From Owenia fusiformis (taxonomy: Eukaryota > Annelida > Polychaeta > Sabellida > Oweniidae): DNA of 64,000 nt. The stretch covers positions 36,948,062 through 37,012,061 of the forward strand of contig CAIIXF020000011.1 of NCBI GenBank assembly GCA_903813345.2. The letters are read 5' to 3'. Below are positions 35,372 through 46,937 of the stretch, piece after piece; position 1 is the first letter of the stretch; each line of letters begins with the position of its first letter. The position numbers and the translations under genes were made by a program. The notes beneath the pieces were generated by a model that saw only the letters and a program-made list of their open reading frames with translations, did not search any database and was not told the DNA's origin.

Positions 35372-36523
35372 ATGTTTGTCAAGTTATTCCGAAAATGTGC
35401 AGGTTCCTGCAGTTTTATTGGTGACAATATCAAACAGGTGTTTCGTAATTATTCTGCTGAATCCCATGATGGAGCAGGGCTTATATATAAAGAATATGGC
35501 GATCCTATGAAAGTTCTGAAAAAAGTTGACCATGTACTGTCAAAATCTACACAATCCCATCCCATGGAAGGACGAGTGATAGTCAAAATGCTCGCAGCTC
35601 CTATTAATCCTGCGGATATTAACATGATCCAGGGAACGTACCCTGTCAAGCCATCCCTTCCTGCTGTTGGTGGAAACGAAGGTGTTGGAGAGGTATTGGC
35701 TGTCGGAGATGATGTTACGAGTTTCAAAGAAGGCGACTGGGTTTTGCCATCCAGCCCTGGTTTCGGAACCTGGAGGACACATATGATGTGTAAACCATCG
35801 CAGTTGAAGCTTGTTGCCAATGACATTCCTCTAATAAGTGCAGCAACTCTGGCTGTAAATCCTTGTAGTGCATACCGGATGTTGAAAGACTTTGAACATG
35901 TAGTTCCAGGTGATGTCATCATTCAAAATGGTTCAAACAGTGCCGTTGGTCAAGCCGTGATTCAAATTGCAAGTGCAATGAAATTCAAAACCATCAATGT
36001 TATTCGTGATCGTGATCAACCTGATATGGATGCACTTAAAAAGCATCTGAAATCCCTAGGTGCCACTAAAGTTATTACTGAAGACTTTGTACGCAAACCA
36101 GAAATGAAGGACTTGGTAAAATCTCTCGGTAAGAAACCAAAACTAGCTTTGAATTGTGTTGGTGGAAAAAGTGCAACTGAATTAGCGCGACAGTTAGAAA
36201 ATAATGGCACTATGGTGACGTATGGTGGCATGTCTAAACAACCAGTTGTTGTGCCAACTGGGTCCTTTATCTTCAAGAATATTAAACTGCGAGGCTTTTG
36301 GATGACAAGATGGAATCAAGAGAACTTTAAGAATCCAGAGTCGCAAGATATGCTAGATGAGCTTTGTGAACTTGTGCGACAATGCAAGCTTCATCCGCCA
36401 TTTTGTAATCTGTCGCATATTGATAACTTCCAAGATGCAATTGCTACGGCAATGAAACCACAAACCAACAGGAAAGAGTTGCTAATTATGGATGAAAAAT
36501 ATCTGGACTGGCGATATGAGTAG
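35372..36523 (+). CDS. MECR: Mitochondrial enoyl-[acyl-carrier-protein] reductase / trans-2-enoyl-CoA reductase, single exon
   Basis: NADPH-dependent last step of mitochondrial type II fatty-acid synthesis (medium-chain dehydrogenase/reductase superfamily), needed for octanoate and thus lipoic acid. I use ATG 35372, giving 383 aa (human about 373). It yields a basic, acid-free presequence (MFVKLFRKC...) suited to mitochondrial import. An in-frame ATG at 35282 would add 30 residues. Landmarks are INPADINMIQGTY with the catalytic Tyr at about 90, PAVGGNEGVGEVLAVG (about 98-112), GDWVLPSSPGFGTWR (121-135), the cofactor loop NGSNSAVGQAVIQIA (about 186-200), LNCVGGKS, GTMVTYGGMSKQPVV and LRGFWMTRW. 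The frame is intact through the whole protein with no intron, whereas the vertebrate gene has many exons. Confidence 0.95.
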   Translation: MFVKLFRKCAGSCSFIGDNIKQVFRNYSAESHDGAGLIYKEYGDPMKVLKKVDHVLSKSTQSHPMEGRVIVKMLAAPINPADINMIQGTYPVKPSLPAVGGNEGVGEVLAVGDDVTSFKEGDWVLPSSPGFGTWRTHMMCKPSQLKLVANDIPLISAATLAVNPCSAYRMLKDFEHVVPGDVIIQNGSNSAVGQAVIQIASAMKFKTINVIRDRDQPDMDALKKHLKSLGATKVITEDFVRKPEMKDLVKSLGKKPKLALNCVGGKSATELARQLENNGTMVTYGGMSKQPVVVPTGSFIFKNIKLRGFWMTRWNQENFKNPESQDMLDELCELVRQCKLHPPFCNLSHIDNFQDAIATAMKPQTNRKELLIMDEKYLDWRYE

Positions 36524-37144
36524 ATAGCGTGTCTGATGTGTTCAGATATGAAAATACTTTGTAACCCGGTTCTATGGGGTCTCTATAGGAATACATCAAA
36601 TATTTATTTTTTTATTTTACCTTTATAGATTGCCATTATTAAATAATGGATCTTTAAGAATTTTGTTAAATTTTGATGTATACATGTACATGTCTTCAAA
36701 ATGTATATCCATCCACTTGTTTAATTTTGCTTTTTGCCAGATTAACACCCGTTGTGGCAAATCAATGTTACAGTATTATTATATAATATTATATAATCAC
36801 AGCTGAATATGTTAAGAAACTTTACGTTAAAGATCTGTTAGTTATCTGAGGGAATGAATGAAGCATAATCCTATATTCAAACATGACCGTGCTCTATTCG
36901 AATATCTCAACCAATCAGAATGCAGCATAGCCAATATAGAACGTTCTCTAATTCTCCATAGATGCACGACCATGCTCTATTCAATCTGCAATTTGCATTG
37001 TTTTGAATGACGTCACATCTCAGCTGCACATCTGGGGCTCTGTCCGGGGATAGATTACAGATTATTATTTTGATTACAGCATGCGTATTCTTCCTTCATG
37101 CCCGTTCCACAGACACGGCTTTTACTAATTTTTATGTTTGAATC
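36524..37144. other. MECR 3' flank, no other gene
   Basis: AT-rich sequence without further coding potential. No close AATAAA follows the stop; ATTAAA at 36638 is a possible variant signal. Confidence 0.4.
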
Positions 37145-37303
37145 GGAATAAATAATGATAGGCCATTCAATATGGTGAAATTCAGCACTCGTTGGACAGA
37201 ATGTTAGTACAAATGCACTCACCTTCGGTTCGTGCTTTGTACAACATTCTGTCCAACTCGTGCTGAATTTCACCATATTGAATGGCCTATCATTATTTAT
37301 TCC
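37145..37303. mobile_element. Palindromic MITE, arms about 70 bp
   Basis: GGAATAAATAATGATAGGCC begins the left arm and its inverse ends the right arm. The arms pair almost perfectly through GTTGGACAGAATGTT and flank a loop of about 15-20 bases. There is no coding content; no target duplication is certain. Confidence 0.8.
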
Positions 37304-40265
37304 TTAATTAGAGATCGAATGTCATTTTATGTATAGAATAGATGGTGCAATGAGCAGTTTGTCAACTGTGTTGTGAAAATCAATCTTTAGGCCATCTATT
37401 GACCAAACACAAAACTCATTTATAAATCGGGAGAGATGCACATACATGTACTAAACATTTCCAAATAAGGACCAATATATTGTAGCCTTAATACATGTTT
37501 ATTGTTTACTATAGTGTATATTTAAGTCATGTAGAAAATGTGATGTTCCAAGTGTTCCAAGTGGGTCTTCAGAAAACAAAAATTGATTGATATGTAAATG
37601 TACATCATGTTGAAGATCTAGGCCTATTGTACTCATCACAAGATCTCACCCTTGTATATACTTATTAAAGGAATTGATATCGTCTCCATCAATCCTCTGA
37701 AAGTTACAACACTGCATTTTCGAGTTTTCTACCTTTGAATTACAACATTCAAATGACTTCAAATTAAAAATCTCATAAAATGCAATTGAAAAGAAGCTAC
37801 ATTCATTTGCCTCAAAACTGAATCATCTGTTATGGTTGCTAGTTGATGGGAGTTTCAGGGTAGACCTGTTTTGGGATGATGATGATGATGTGACTCCCAA
37901 ACTCTGGCTTACATGTATGTCTTTTTAACAACTTGATTACAGGCTGGTGCAGCTAATATGTTCACTAAAGCTCATCTGTTTCAAGGTGCTAGCTAGATAG
38001 TGGGAGCCAATAGGATTTTAAGTTCTTCCTTAGAGCTCAAATAAATTTCCCGTTAAACAGGACAGGAATGATAGAGAAATAACATTAGCGTAGTTGTAGT
38101 ATAATATTTGTAATTTGTATTTTAAGGATTAATTAATGAAATGTGAATCATTATTTGACCCGTCATGCTGAAAACAAAAGATCTGAATACAAAATTAAAT
38201 ACGCTTAGCCTAGATAAAAAAAACAAGTCATTAGCCTAGTCAATAATGTCATTTAGTCATTTCAATTGTTTAAAGCTGTTTGAATTCGGATCATTTATAG
38301 AAGTGTGATGTTTTTATAGACTTGTTACTCATTCATTAATTGAATTTTGGTGCTTTTTGTGTACAGTATATTTTTATAAAGTTGTTCAAATATGCATGTC
38401 TGATTATGTCAACCAGCTCATATAATAAGCATAAACAGTTAAATATCATGCATTGTATAGTACTGAACATCAAAAAGAGATCTCATCCATGATCACAGTT
38501 TATAAGAAAAGATTTTCAGGGTACCAGTTCTGGTAGACTACATGTTGTTTTATACTATTTTATTTCTTAACACTGTAATGCATGTGTACATGTAATATGG
38601 AATAAAAGATGTATATGTGAATCAAATAACCTTAGTATTGCTGTAACAGTAACAAAATAAAAAAAATTAACATGAAAACAGCAACTCAATGGAGTAGCAA
38701 ATCCCACTGAACAAAGCATAATTTATTTGATACCACATGCATGATGTGTTGCCATATATTAAATTTTTTTCAACAGTCAGGTCTTACAACCATTGAAGAT
38801 TTGGACCAAATCTGGTAATTGGTGTTTGTGTTATCAGAATTATAACTTTTTGACCAGAATCTTATGCGAATAAGGCATCAGCACATAAAATCTGAACCTA
38901 ATCTGTCAAATGGTACTAATGAGTTATCAAAAACTTTTTTTTATTAAAGAACAAAAAATGGTGTCCAGGGGTCATTTTGGAAATTTCTTCTTGAGCAGAG
39001 GTCCTTTGCCCAGATGACATTAGCCTTTACTTACACCACATCCTATAACTGGTGTTTAAGACATAACTCGGAAATTATATTTTTTCATAAATGTGGGCGT
39101 TTGAATTGACCAACCATCTTGAAAATTTTTGAGCAGTGTCCTAAAAGAATCAGCATATAAAATTTACACTAAAATCTGTCGACTGGTATTTGAGTTATCA
39201 CACATTACAGTGTAATATTGTTCATGAAAAATTGTGGCCATTTTTGAAATGATTATCGAATAACAGATGCTACATATTTGGATATTTTATTCTTAATTGC
39301 TTGGTTTTAGTTAGTACATAAGTACCATAACATATTGCCTACGAGCTTCAACAATTTTCAAATGTACTGACTTGCCTTGGGCCATGTTTTTGGTTAAGCT
39401 AAATAGCATACACAATATATGTACTGGTTAACACCAACAATTTTTTTTATTTTTTATTTACTTCATTATATAATATTCCATTGATAACATTTATAACATA
39501 ACACTGTTTGCATTCTCCACACTTCTAATGTAATATAAAGTGCACGTAAGTTTACTATTAATATTGTATGACCAATATTCAATTTAATCACAGTACAAAC
39601 TTCTATATGTTCACAATAATCAACATATAAACATGAATAAATAATATTAAATATACAAAAATATTTTATATAATCATAATTAGACTACAAACATACAATA
39701 TGTATATTATTAGGGAGTCCAACAATATATCATCAAATATTAGGCATTTAATACAAGAAATATTGAAATTCTCTTTAGAAGAACCATCCATCTAAGTGCC
39801 CATGGGCATTCAACTAAATGAAAGTGAAGAAACCTATGTATAAAAGATACTGATAGCAAACATATGTATATAATTCCAGGGTTTAAAGCAACAAATTTCA
39901 AATTTCCCGAAAATTGAATGGTGAGTGGTGGGTTTTGGCGGATCATCCTTCCAAGAAATTTTGGAAAAATGAGATTTGATTGAGTGCTTTTTAGAGTAAT
40001 GTAATGGTAGACCCATTACATATACTTTCAAATTTGGAGGAAAAGTATTCTCATAGGAAAAAATTAAACAAATATGACCTTAATTTTGAAACCCTTGCTT
40101 GACCCCCCCCCCAAACGAGAAATAAATCCAGATTTGTATTGAACTCAATGGGGTCAGATTTTGGTCAATTTCTTCCTGAAATTCCTGAAGACTTTAAGCC
40201 ATGTTATTCCATGTTGTAATTGAATTCTAAGGATATCTACTGCTTATATATATTGCATCTATATG
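37304..40265. other. Intergenic DNA with one old tandem repeat
   Basis: No gene is supported. At about 38770-39255 a diverged unit of roughly 130-150 bp recurs about three times. Its marks are ATCAGCAYATAAAATYT, AATCTGTC, TGGTATTTGAGTTATC and a 'tggtgtttgtgttatc' relative. (GAT)n occurs at 37879-37892. Confidence 0.5.
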
Positions 40266-40453
40266 TACAGTAAAACCTGTCTTAGTGAACACCTCTCTCT
40301 CTAGTGAACACCTGTGACTAGTGAATACATCTTCTCAGCACATACTCCACTTACTGAGTTCTCTATAAAATTGCCTCTCTGTAGTGAACACCTAAATATA
40401 GTGAACACATTTTGTGGCTCCAAAGGTGTTCTTTGTACACAGGTTTTACTGTA
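40266..40453. mobile_element. pogo/Tigger-like MITE
   Basis: It spans 40268-40451 between TA dinucleotides, with ends CAGTAAAACCTGT and ACAGGTTTTACTG. The interior has repeated TAGTGAACACCT words. The CAGTNAAACC end and TA target match the pogo group of Tc1/mariner. It has no transposase. Confidence 0.8.
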
Positions 40454-40618
40454 CATGTATATCTGATTCGTGAGACTCCTAAAAAGTGTCTTAATCCAAG
40501 TCTTGTGCGCAGTCCCAAATATTGGCTCAACTGAAATGAGATGGCCATTCATACATCTGTACATGGGCCTACACTTGCAGGAGTTGTGCACTGAACTGTA
40601 CACTTTTATAACATACAA

Positions 40619-40933
40619 TACAGTAAAACCTTTATAACCAAACACTTCATATTCAAACGTCTCTTAATATGAATACTTTTTCCCTCCCCCAATTTTGTAA
40701 TCCCCATTGACTACCATGTTATAAACAAGGCATTGACATGCAAAATGTCACCACCTACCATTTGTCACAGATACTGAACATCGAACACCAACTGTCATCT
40801 ACAAAAAGTTGAAGACTATAACAATATGTCACCACTTGTGATGGGGACATAAAAACTTGAAATGTGAACAGCTGCTAATCCAAACCCCTCTGGGCAGTCC
40901 CAGTCGCATTTGTATTAGACAGGTTTTACTGTA
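40619..40933. mobile_element. Second pogo-like MITE carrying a nested family A element
   Basis: Ends CAGTAAAACC at 40621 and GGTTTTACTG at 40931, with TA on both sides. A family A element (40726-40853) lies inside it and so inserted later. Outside the insert the element has about the same length as its neighbour at 40268-40451. Confidence 0.75.
40726..40853 (+). mobile_element. Family A short element nested in a pogo-like MITE
   Basis: Starts CAAGGCATTGACATGCAAAATGTCACCACC, then TTTGTCACAGATACTGAACATCGAAC, and ends AACAATATGTCACCACTTGTGATGGGGACAT. It is full-length for the short form. Confidence 0.85.
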
Positions 40934-41301
40934 AATAAAAAATACTTAACATACTGTACATGGTTAATTGATTACATATTACACGGTTTATAAATTATAA
41001 TTCATACAATAATGAATTAATAAAGATTTTAACATTGATCACATTAGACTGTCAGTAAACAGACATGAATTCACAACCAATTACTAAGATCACCAAAAAT
41101 GTTATATATCTTTATATAAATATAATATTATGACTATCATATATTTGTTTGAAAGAACATTACATTAATAATGATAAATTTCACTGTATATAAATAAGAT
41201 ACATGTATGGATATGGTACAATATAATACATATTTTAAATTGAACATGATAATTCCTAATTTTGAAACATTAATAATTTAATGTACTACATACATACAAT
41301 A

Positions 41302-41412
41302 AAGCTAAGTTCACACCAACGGGGCTTTGATGGCGCTTTAATGCGATGTGCAAAGCGGCTTTGCACCCTGCTTTAAAGCGCCATCAAAGTGCCGTTGGTG
41401 TGAACTTAGCTT
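41302..41412. mobile_element. Palindromic MITE, arms about 45 bp
   Basis: AAGCTAAGTTCACACCAACG at the left and its inverse at the right. The inner parts TTTGATGGCGCTTTAA and TTAAAGCGCCATCAAA also pair, with a GC-rich loop. There is no coding content. Confidence 0.85.
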
Positions 41413-41934
41413 AAGAGATAAATCACTTTTAATGTATCTGAAACAAAACATGCATAAGGCCTTAATGTTATTAGATATTAGATAATTGAGTTTTATTAAA
41501 ATCATGAACTCAGGTAACTACCATTGTATTTTTCACCCTCCAGAATCTTGAATCATTGAATATTTACTATCAATTTTTCAATCTACAGTATACCAAAAAA
41601 GATTGAAAAAATATTCTATCAATTTATTCCAAAGAAACTGAAATTGTTGATATAATTCCATATTCTATATTTAGCATAATTTATTTGTTTTAATTTTTTG
41701 ATCATCACAGGTGGGCCATTGAAGAGACTAGATATGCATATAGATCACGATTAGGGATCTAGGAAAATGTATGAATGAAGTATTGAAATGGTAGCCAAAT
41801 CAAAAATCAAACAAATCTATTATGGAATCTCTAATCTATGTGGAATCAATTTCTGAGTACTTTCAATAAATAGCAATTGACCATTAGCTGGTAAGCTTTA
41901 GTATACATTTTGGTTCGATTAATACATGGTATGC

Positions 41935-42028
41935 GACATGAACATGCAAAATGTCACCACCTGCCATTTGCAACAGATGTCAACAGTCAAACACCAACCA
42001 CTGAACACCACTTGGTGATGACATAATA
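41935..42028 (+). mobile_element. Family A short element, internally deleted
   Basis: GACATGAACATGCAAAATGTCACCACCTGCCATTTG, then AACACCAACCACTGAACACCACTTGGTGATGACAT. The GGAGACCATAACAATATG block is missing, so the end hairpin is half lost. Confidence 0.75.
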
Positions 42029-42949
42029 GTGAACCAATGTTTACACCCTTTACAAATGAGACAGATGTGAAGGACAATCCACAAGGTGGTCAGAGCAGTG
42101 CTAACAATATGAGCCCACAAATTCTTTACATTAATCGATTTCTAATTTTACATTGTCCACCTCTACTTCTAAATGCAGTAAAATAAATTATAAATCACAG
42201 GTAGTTAACATTCAACTACAGATATTATTATACAAGATGTAGATCAGGAAAACTGAATGGGAAATATGTAAACAGTCAAAATATGTACATATTCATTTGC
42301 CAGTGTGCCCTTTCATATTAAATGGTAGATTCATTTTGTTATTGTTTCTTTTGTCCCACCCCTTTTCAAGATCCACTTATTGTTTGTACAATACTTTGAT
42401 GCAAATTGCAACATTTAATTGATTATATGTCTTCAGTTTGTCGCATTCAGTCATGTGTTGAATTTCTAGTACTATATTTGTCATTGATCTGTGGACTTGA
42501 GCCTTGAGTTTCAGATATTCAGATTATACTCATATGTAAAGCAGAGTTGTACACTTTAATTATTCCTGTATATTTTGGTGATTATTTAAATGAAATCAAA
42601 AATTTAGAGTGGTCCACAAAGTAAAAATTGCTATTGCCCTTATATCATCCGAAAAAATGAATATTTCATTACCTCTTTTACTTTACTAGGTTAATGGTAA
42701 AATGATACCTTTAGTGGATACCTTTTCGCTTTCATGTTATATAGAACACTCTACATGAAAAATATATAATTTGACAGTTTGACTAGATATATTGCATCTC
42801 ATGTGTTTTAAATCATTCGCTTGACCAGTGAACAAGTTTATGTGATTGCAGTTTTATTTTTAGTTATGCCCCAGACATTCCCTAAAAGTGGTCCTTTAGG
42901 CCTAATTTGGGAAGAGAATAGCCCTTTCAAAATAGACATAAATATCTAA

Positions 42950-43320
42950 CAAGGCATTAACATGACAAAATGTCACCACCTAGTTGCTCACAATATTATG
43001 AGTTCAATCTTAAGTCAGATTTGAATTTCTGAGAACTTGTATATGATTTTGAAAAAATAAACTGGTCAATTTGAAGCAAGTTGAAAAAAGACCTTTTTTG
43101 ACCCCGAGAAGATCATTGGCGATGAAATCTCAAGTCAGATTTGAACTTCTGAAAACATTTAGATGATTTTGAAAAAATTGGAGTCAGTCTAAACAATGTT
43201 TGTTAAGTTATTGGAAGTTGTAAGAATTTGTTACAGACGCCGATCGCCAACCACCAACCGCCGTCAACTAAAAACAGAGACCATAACAATATGTCACCAT
43301 TTTTTGGTAGTGACATAATA
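42950..43320 (+). mobile_element. Family A element, long form with internal repeats, complete
   Basis: The family 5' word (CAAGGCATTAACATGACAAAATGTCACCACC) leads into about two units of the 'GTCAGATTTGAA..TTCTGAGAACTTGTA..ATGATTTTGAAAAAA' repeat. The family 3' part follows: TTTGTTACAGACGCCGATCGCC ... CCATAACAATATGTCACCAttttttGGTAGTGACATAATA. It shows that long and short copies share both ends. Confidence 0.85.
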
Positions 43321-43529
43321 AAGGGGCCCAAAGAAAGGGAAGAGATTTTACAAAAATAATTTGCCTCCCCATACCCTCAGGCAAAATACTAGATCTAGGT
43401 CAAGTACAGTAAATAATATAACAGTGAGATGCATGATAAAAATCTATTTTGCTAAATTGTTTGTTCATTGTTGCTTGTTTTCTTCAATCGTCCTTGTTTT
43501 TCATTTTCTCCCTATCTTTGATTTATGAA

Positions 43530-46500
43530 TCTTCTTTGTCCATTGGATACACTCTATTGAGTTTCTCTATGTTTTGTTGCAATAGTTTGTGTGTTGGATT
43601 GAGCCTCAGAGCCTCATTGTAGTGGAACCTCGCCATCTTATATTGTTTCTGAAATATCAATGAACTATTAATCTTCTTTGTCCATTGGATACACTCTATT
43701 GAGTTTCTCTATGTTTTGTTGCAATAGTTTGTGTGTTGGATTGAGCCTCAGAGCCTCATTGTAGTGGAACCTCGCCATCTTATATTGTTTCTGAAATATC
43801 AATGAACTATTAATCTTCTTTGTCCATTGGATACACTCTATTGAGTTTCTCTATGTTTTGTTGCAATAGTTTGTGTGTTGGATTGAGCCTCAGAGCCTCA
43901 TTGTAGTGGAACCTCGCCATCTTATATTGTTTCTGAAATATCAATCAATTATGAATCTTCTTTGTCCATTGGATACACTCTATTGAGTTTCTCTATGTTT
44001 TGTTGCAATAGTTTGTGTGTTGGATTGAGCCTCAGAGCCTCATTGTAGTGGAACCTCGCCATCTTATATTGTTTCTGAAATATCAATGAACTATTAATCT
44101 TCTTTGTCCATTGGATACACTCTATTGAGTTTCTCTATGTTTTGTTGCAATAGTTTGTGTGTTGGATTGAGCCTCAGAGCCTCATTGTAGTGGAACCTCG
44201 CCATCTTATATTGTTTCTGAAATATCAATGAATTATGAATCTTCTTTGTCCATTGGATACACTCTATTGAGTTTCTCTATGTTTTGTAGCAATAATTTGT
44301 GTGTTGGATTGAGCCTCAGAGCCTCATTGTAGTGGAACCTCGCCATCTTATATTGTTTCTGAAATATCAATGGATTCTGAATCTTCTTTGTCCGTTGGAT
44401 ATACTCTGTTGAGTTTCTCTATGTTTTGTTGCAATAGTTTGTGTGTTGGATTGAGCCTCAGAGCCTCATTGTAGTGGAACCTAGCCATCTTATATTGTTT
44501 CTGAAATATCAATGGATTCTGAATCTTCTTTGTCCGTTGGATATACTCTGTTGAGTTTCTCTATGTTTTGTTGCAATAGTTTGTGTGTTGGATTGAGCCT
44601 CAGAGCCTCATTGTAGTGGAACCTCGCCATCTTATATTGTTTCTGAAATATCAATCAATTATGAATCTTCTTTGTCCATTGGATACACTCTGTTGAGTTT
44701 CTCTATGTTTTGTTGCAATAATTTATGTGTTGGATTGAGCCTCAGAGCCTCATTGTAGTGGAACCTCGCCATCTTATATTGTTTCTGAAATATCAATGGA
44801 TTCTGAATCTTCTTTGTCCGTTGGATATACTCTGTTGAGTTTCTCTATGTTTTGTTGCAATAGTTTGTGTGTTGGATTGAGCCTCAGAGCCTCATTGTAG
44901 TGGAACCTAGCCATCTTATATTGTTTCTGAAATATCAATCAATTATGAATCTTCTTTGTCCATTGGATATACTCTATTGAGTTTCTCTATGTTTTGTTGC
45001 AATAGTTTGTGTGTTGGATTGAGCCTCAGAGCCTCATTGTAGTGGAACCTAGCCATCTTATATTGTTTCTGAAATATCAATCAATTATGAATCTTCTTTG
45101 TCCATTGGATACACTCTGTTGAGTTTCTCTATGTTTTGTTGCAATAGTTTGTGTGTTGGATTGAGCCTCAGAGCCTCATTGTAGTGGAACCTAGCCATCT
45201 TATATTGTTTCTGAAATATCAATGAACTATTAATCTTCTTTGTCCATTGGATACACTCTGTTGAGTTTCTCTATGTTTTGTTGCAATAGTTTGTGTGTTG
45301 GATTGAGCCTCAGAGCCTCATAGTAGAGGAACCTCGCCATCTTATATTGTTTCTGAAATATCCTTGAATTATGAATCTTCTTTGTCCATTGGATACACTC
45401 TATTGAGTTTCTCTATGTTTTGTTGCAATAGTTTGTGTGTTGGATTGAGCCTCAGAGCCTCATTGTAGTGGAACCTCGCCATCTTATATTGTTTCTGAAA
45501 TATCAATGAATTATGAATCTTCTTTGTCCATTGGATATACTCTGTTGAGTTTCTCTATGTTTTGTTGCAATAGTTTGTGTGTTGGATTGAGCCTCAGAGC
45601 CTCATTGTAGTGGAACCTCGCCATCTTATATTGTTTCTGAAATATCAATGAACTATTAATCTTCTTTGTCCATTGGATACACTCTATTGAGTTTCTCTAT
45701 GTTTTGTTGCAATAGTTTGTGTGTTGGATTGAGCCTCAGAGCCTCATTGTAGTGGAACCTCGCCATCTTATATTGTTTCTGAAATATCAATGAATTATGA
45801 ATCTTCTTTGTCCATTGGATACACTCTATTGAGTTTCTCTATGTTTTGTTGCAATAATTTATGTGTTGGATTGAGCCTCAGAGCCTCATTGTAGTGGAAC
45901 CTCGCCATCTTATATTGTTTCTGAAATATCAATGAACTATTAATCTTCTTTGTCCATTGGATACACTCTGTTGAGTTTCTCTATGTTTTGTTGCAATAGT
46001 TTGTGTGTTGGATTGAGCCTCAAAGCCTCATTGTAGTGGAACCTAGCCATCTTATATTGTTTCTGAAATATAAATGAATTATGAATCTTCTTTGTCCATT
46101 GGATACACTCTATTGAGTTTCTCTATGTTTTGTTGCAATAGTTTGTGTGTTGGATTGAGCCTCAGAGCCTCATTGTAGTGGAACCTCGCCATCTTATATT
46201 GTTTCTGAAATATCAATGAATTATGAATCTTCTTTGTCCATTGGATATACTCTGTTGAGTTTCTCTATGTTTTGTTGCAATAGTTTGTGTGTTGGATTGA
46301 GCCTCAGAGCCTCATTGTAGTGGAATCTAGCCATCTTATATTGTTTCTGAAATATAAATGAATTATGAATCTTCTTTGTCCATTGGATATACTCTGTTGA
46401 GTTTCTCTATGTTTTGTTGCAATAGTTTGTGTGTTGGATTGAGCCTCAGAGCCTCATTGTAGTGGAACCTCGCCATCTTATATTGTTTCTGAAATATCAA

Positions 46501-46937
46501 TGAATTATGAATCTTCTTTGTCCATTGGATATACTCTGTTGAGTTTCTCTATGTTTTGTTGCAATAGTTTGTGTGTTGGATTGAGCCTCAGAGCCTCATT
46601 GTAGTGGAACCTCGCCATCTTATATTGTTTCTGAAATATCAATGAACTATTAATCTTCTTTGTCCATTGGATACACTCTATTGAGTTTCTCTATGTTTTG
46701 TTGCAATAGTTTGTGTGTTGGATTGAGCCTCAGAGCCTCATTGTAGTGGAACCTCGCCATCTTATATTGTTTCTGAAATATCAATGAATTATGAATCTTC
46801 TTTGTCCATTGGATACACTCTATTGAGTTTCTCTATGTTTTGTAGCAATAATTTGTGTGTTGGATTGAGCCTCAGAGCCTCATTGTAGTGGAACCTCGCC
46901 ATCTTATATTGTTTCTGAAATATAAATGTACACTATA
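43530..46937 (-). repeat. Tandem array of 24 copies (142 bp each) of the terminal exon of a TPR gene
   Basis: TCTTCTTTG starts at 43530 and the period is exactly 142 bp through the last unit at 46796; no indel shifts the register. On the minus strand each unit has TTGATATTTCAG (3' splice site), then an exon encoding KQYKMARFHYNEALRLNP, HKLLQQNIEKLNRVYP and MDKED, then a stop. The variable 20-base spacer gives three kinds of ending: a stop right after KED (spacer AACTATTA), KEDS-stop (AATTATG) or a longer tail (GGATTCTG). Exon bases are nearly invariant between units while spacers vary. The copy at 43530 borders unique 3' sequence and is probably the ancestral one. Confidence 0.97.
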
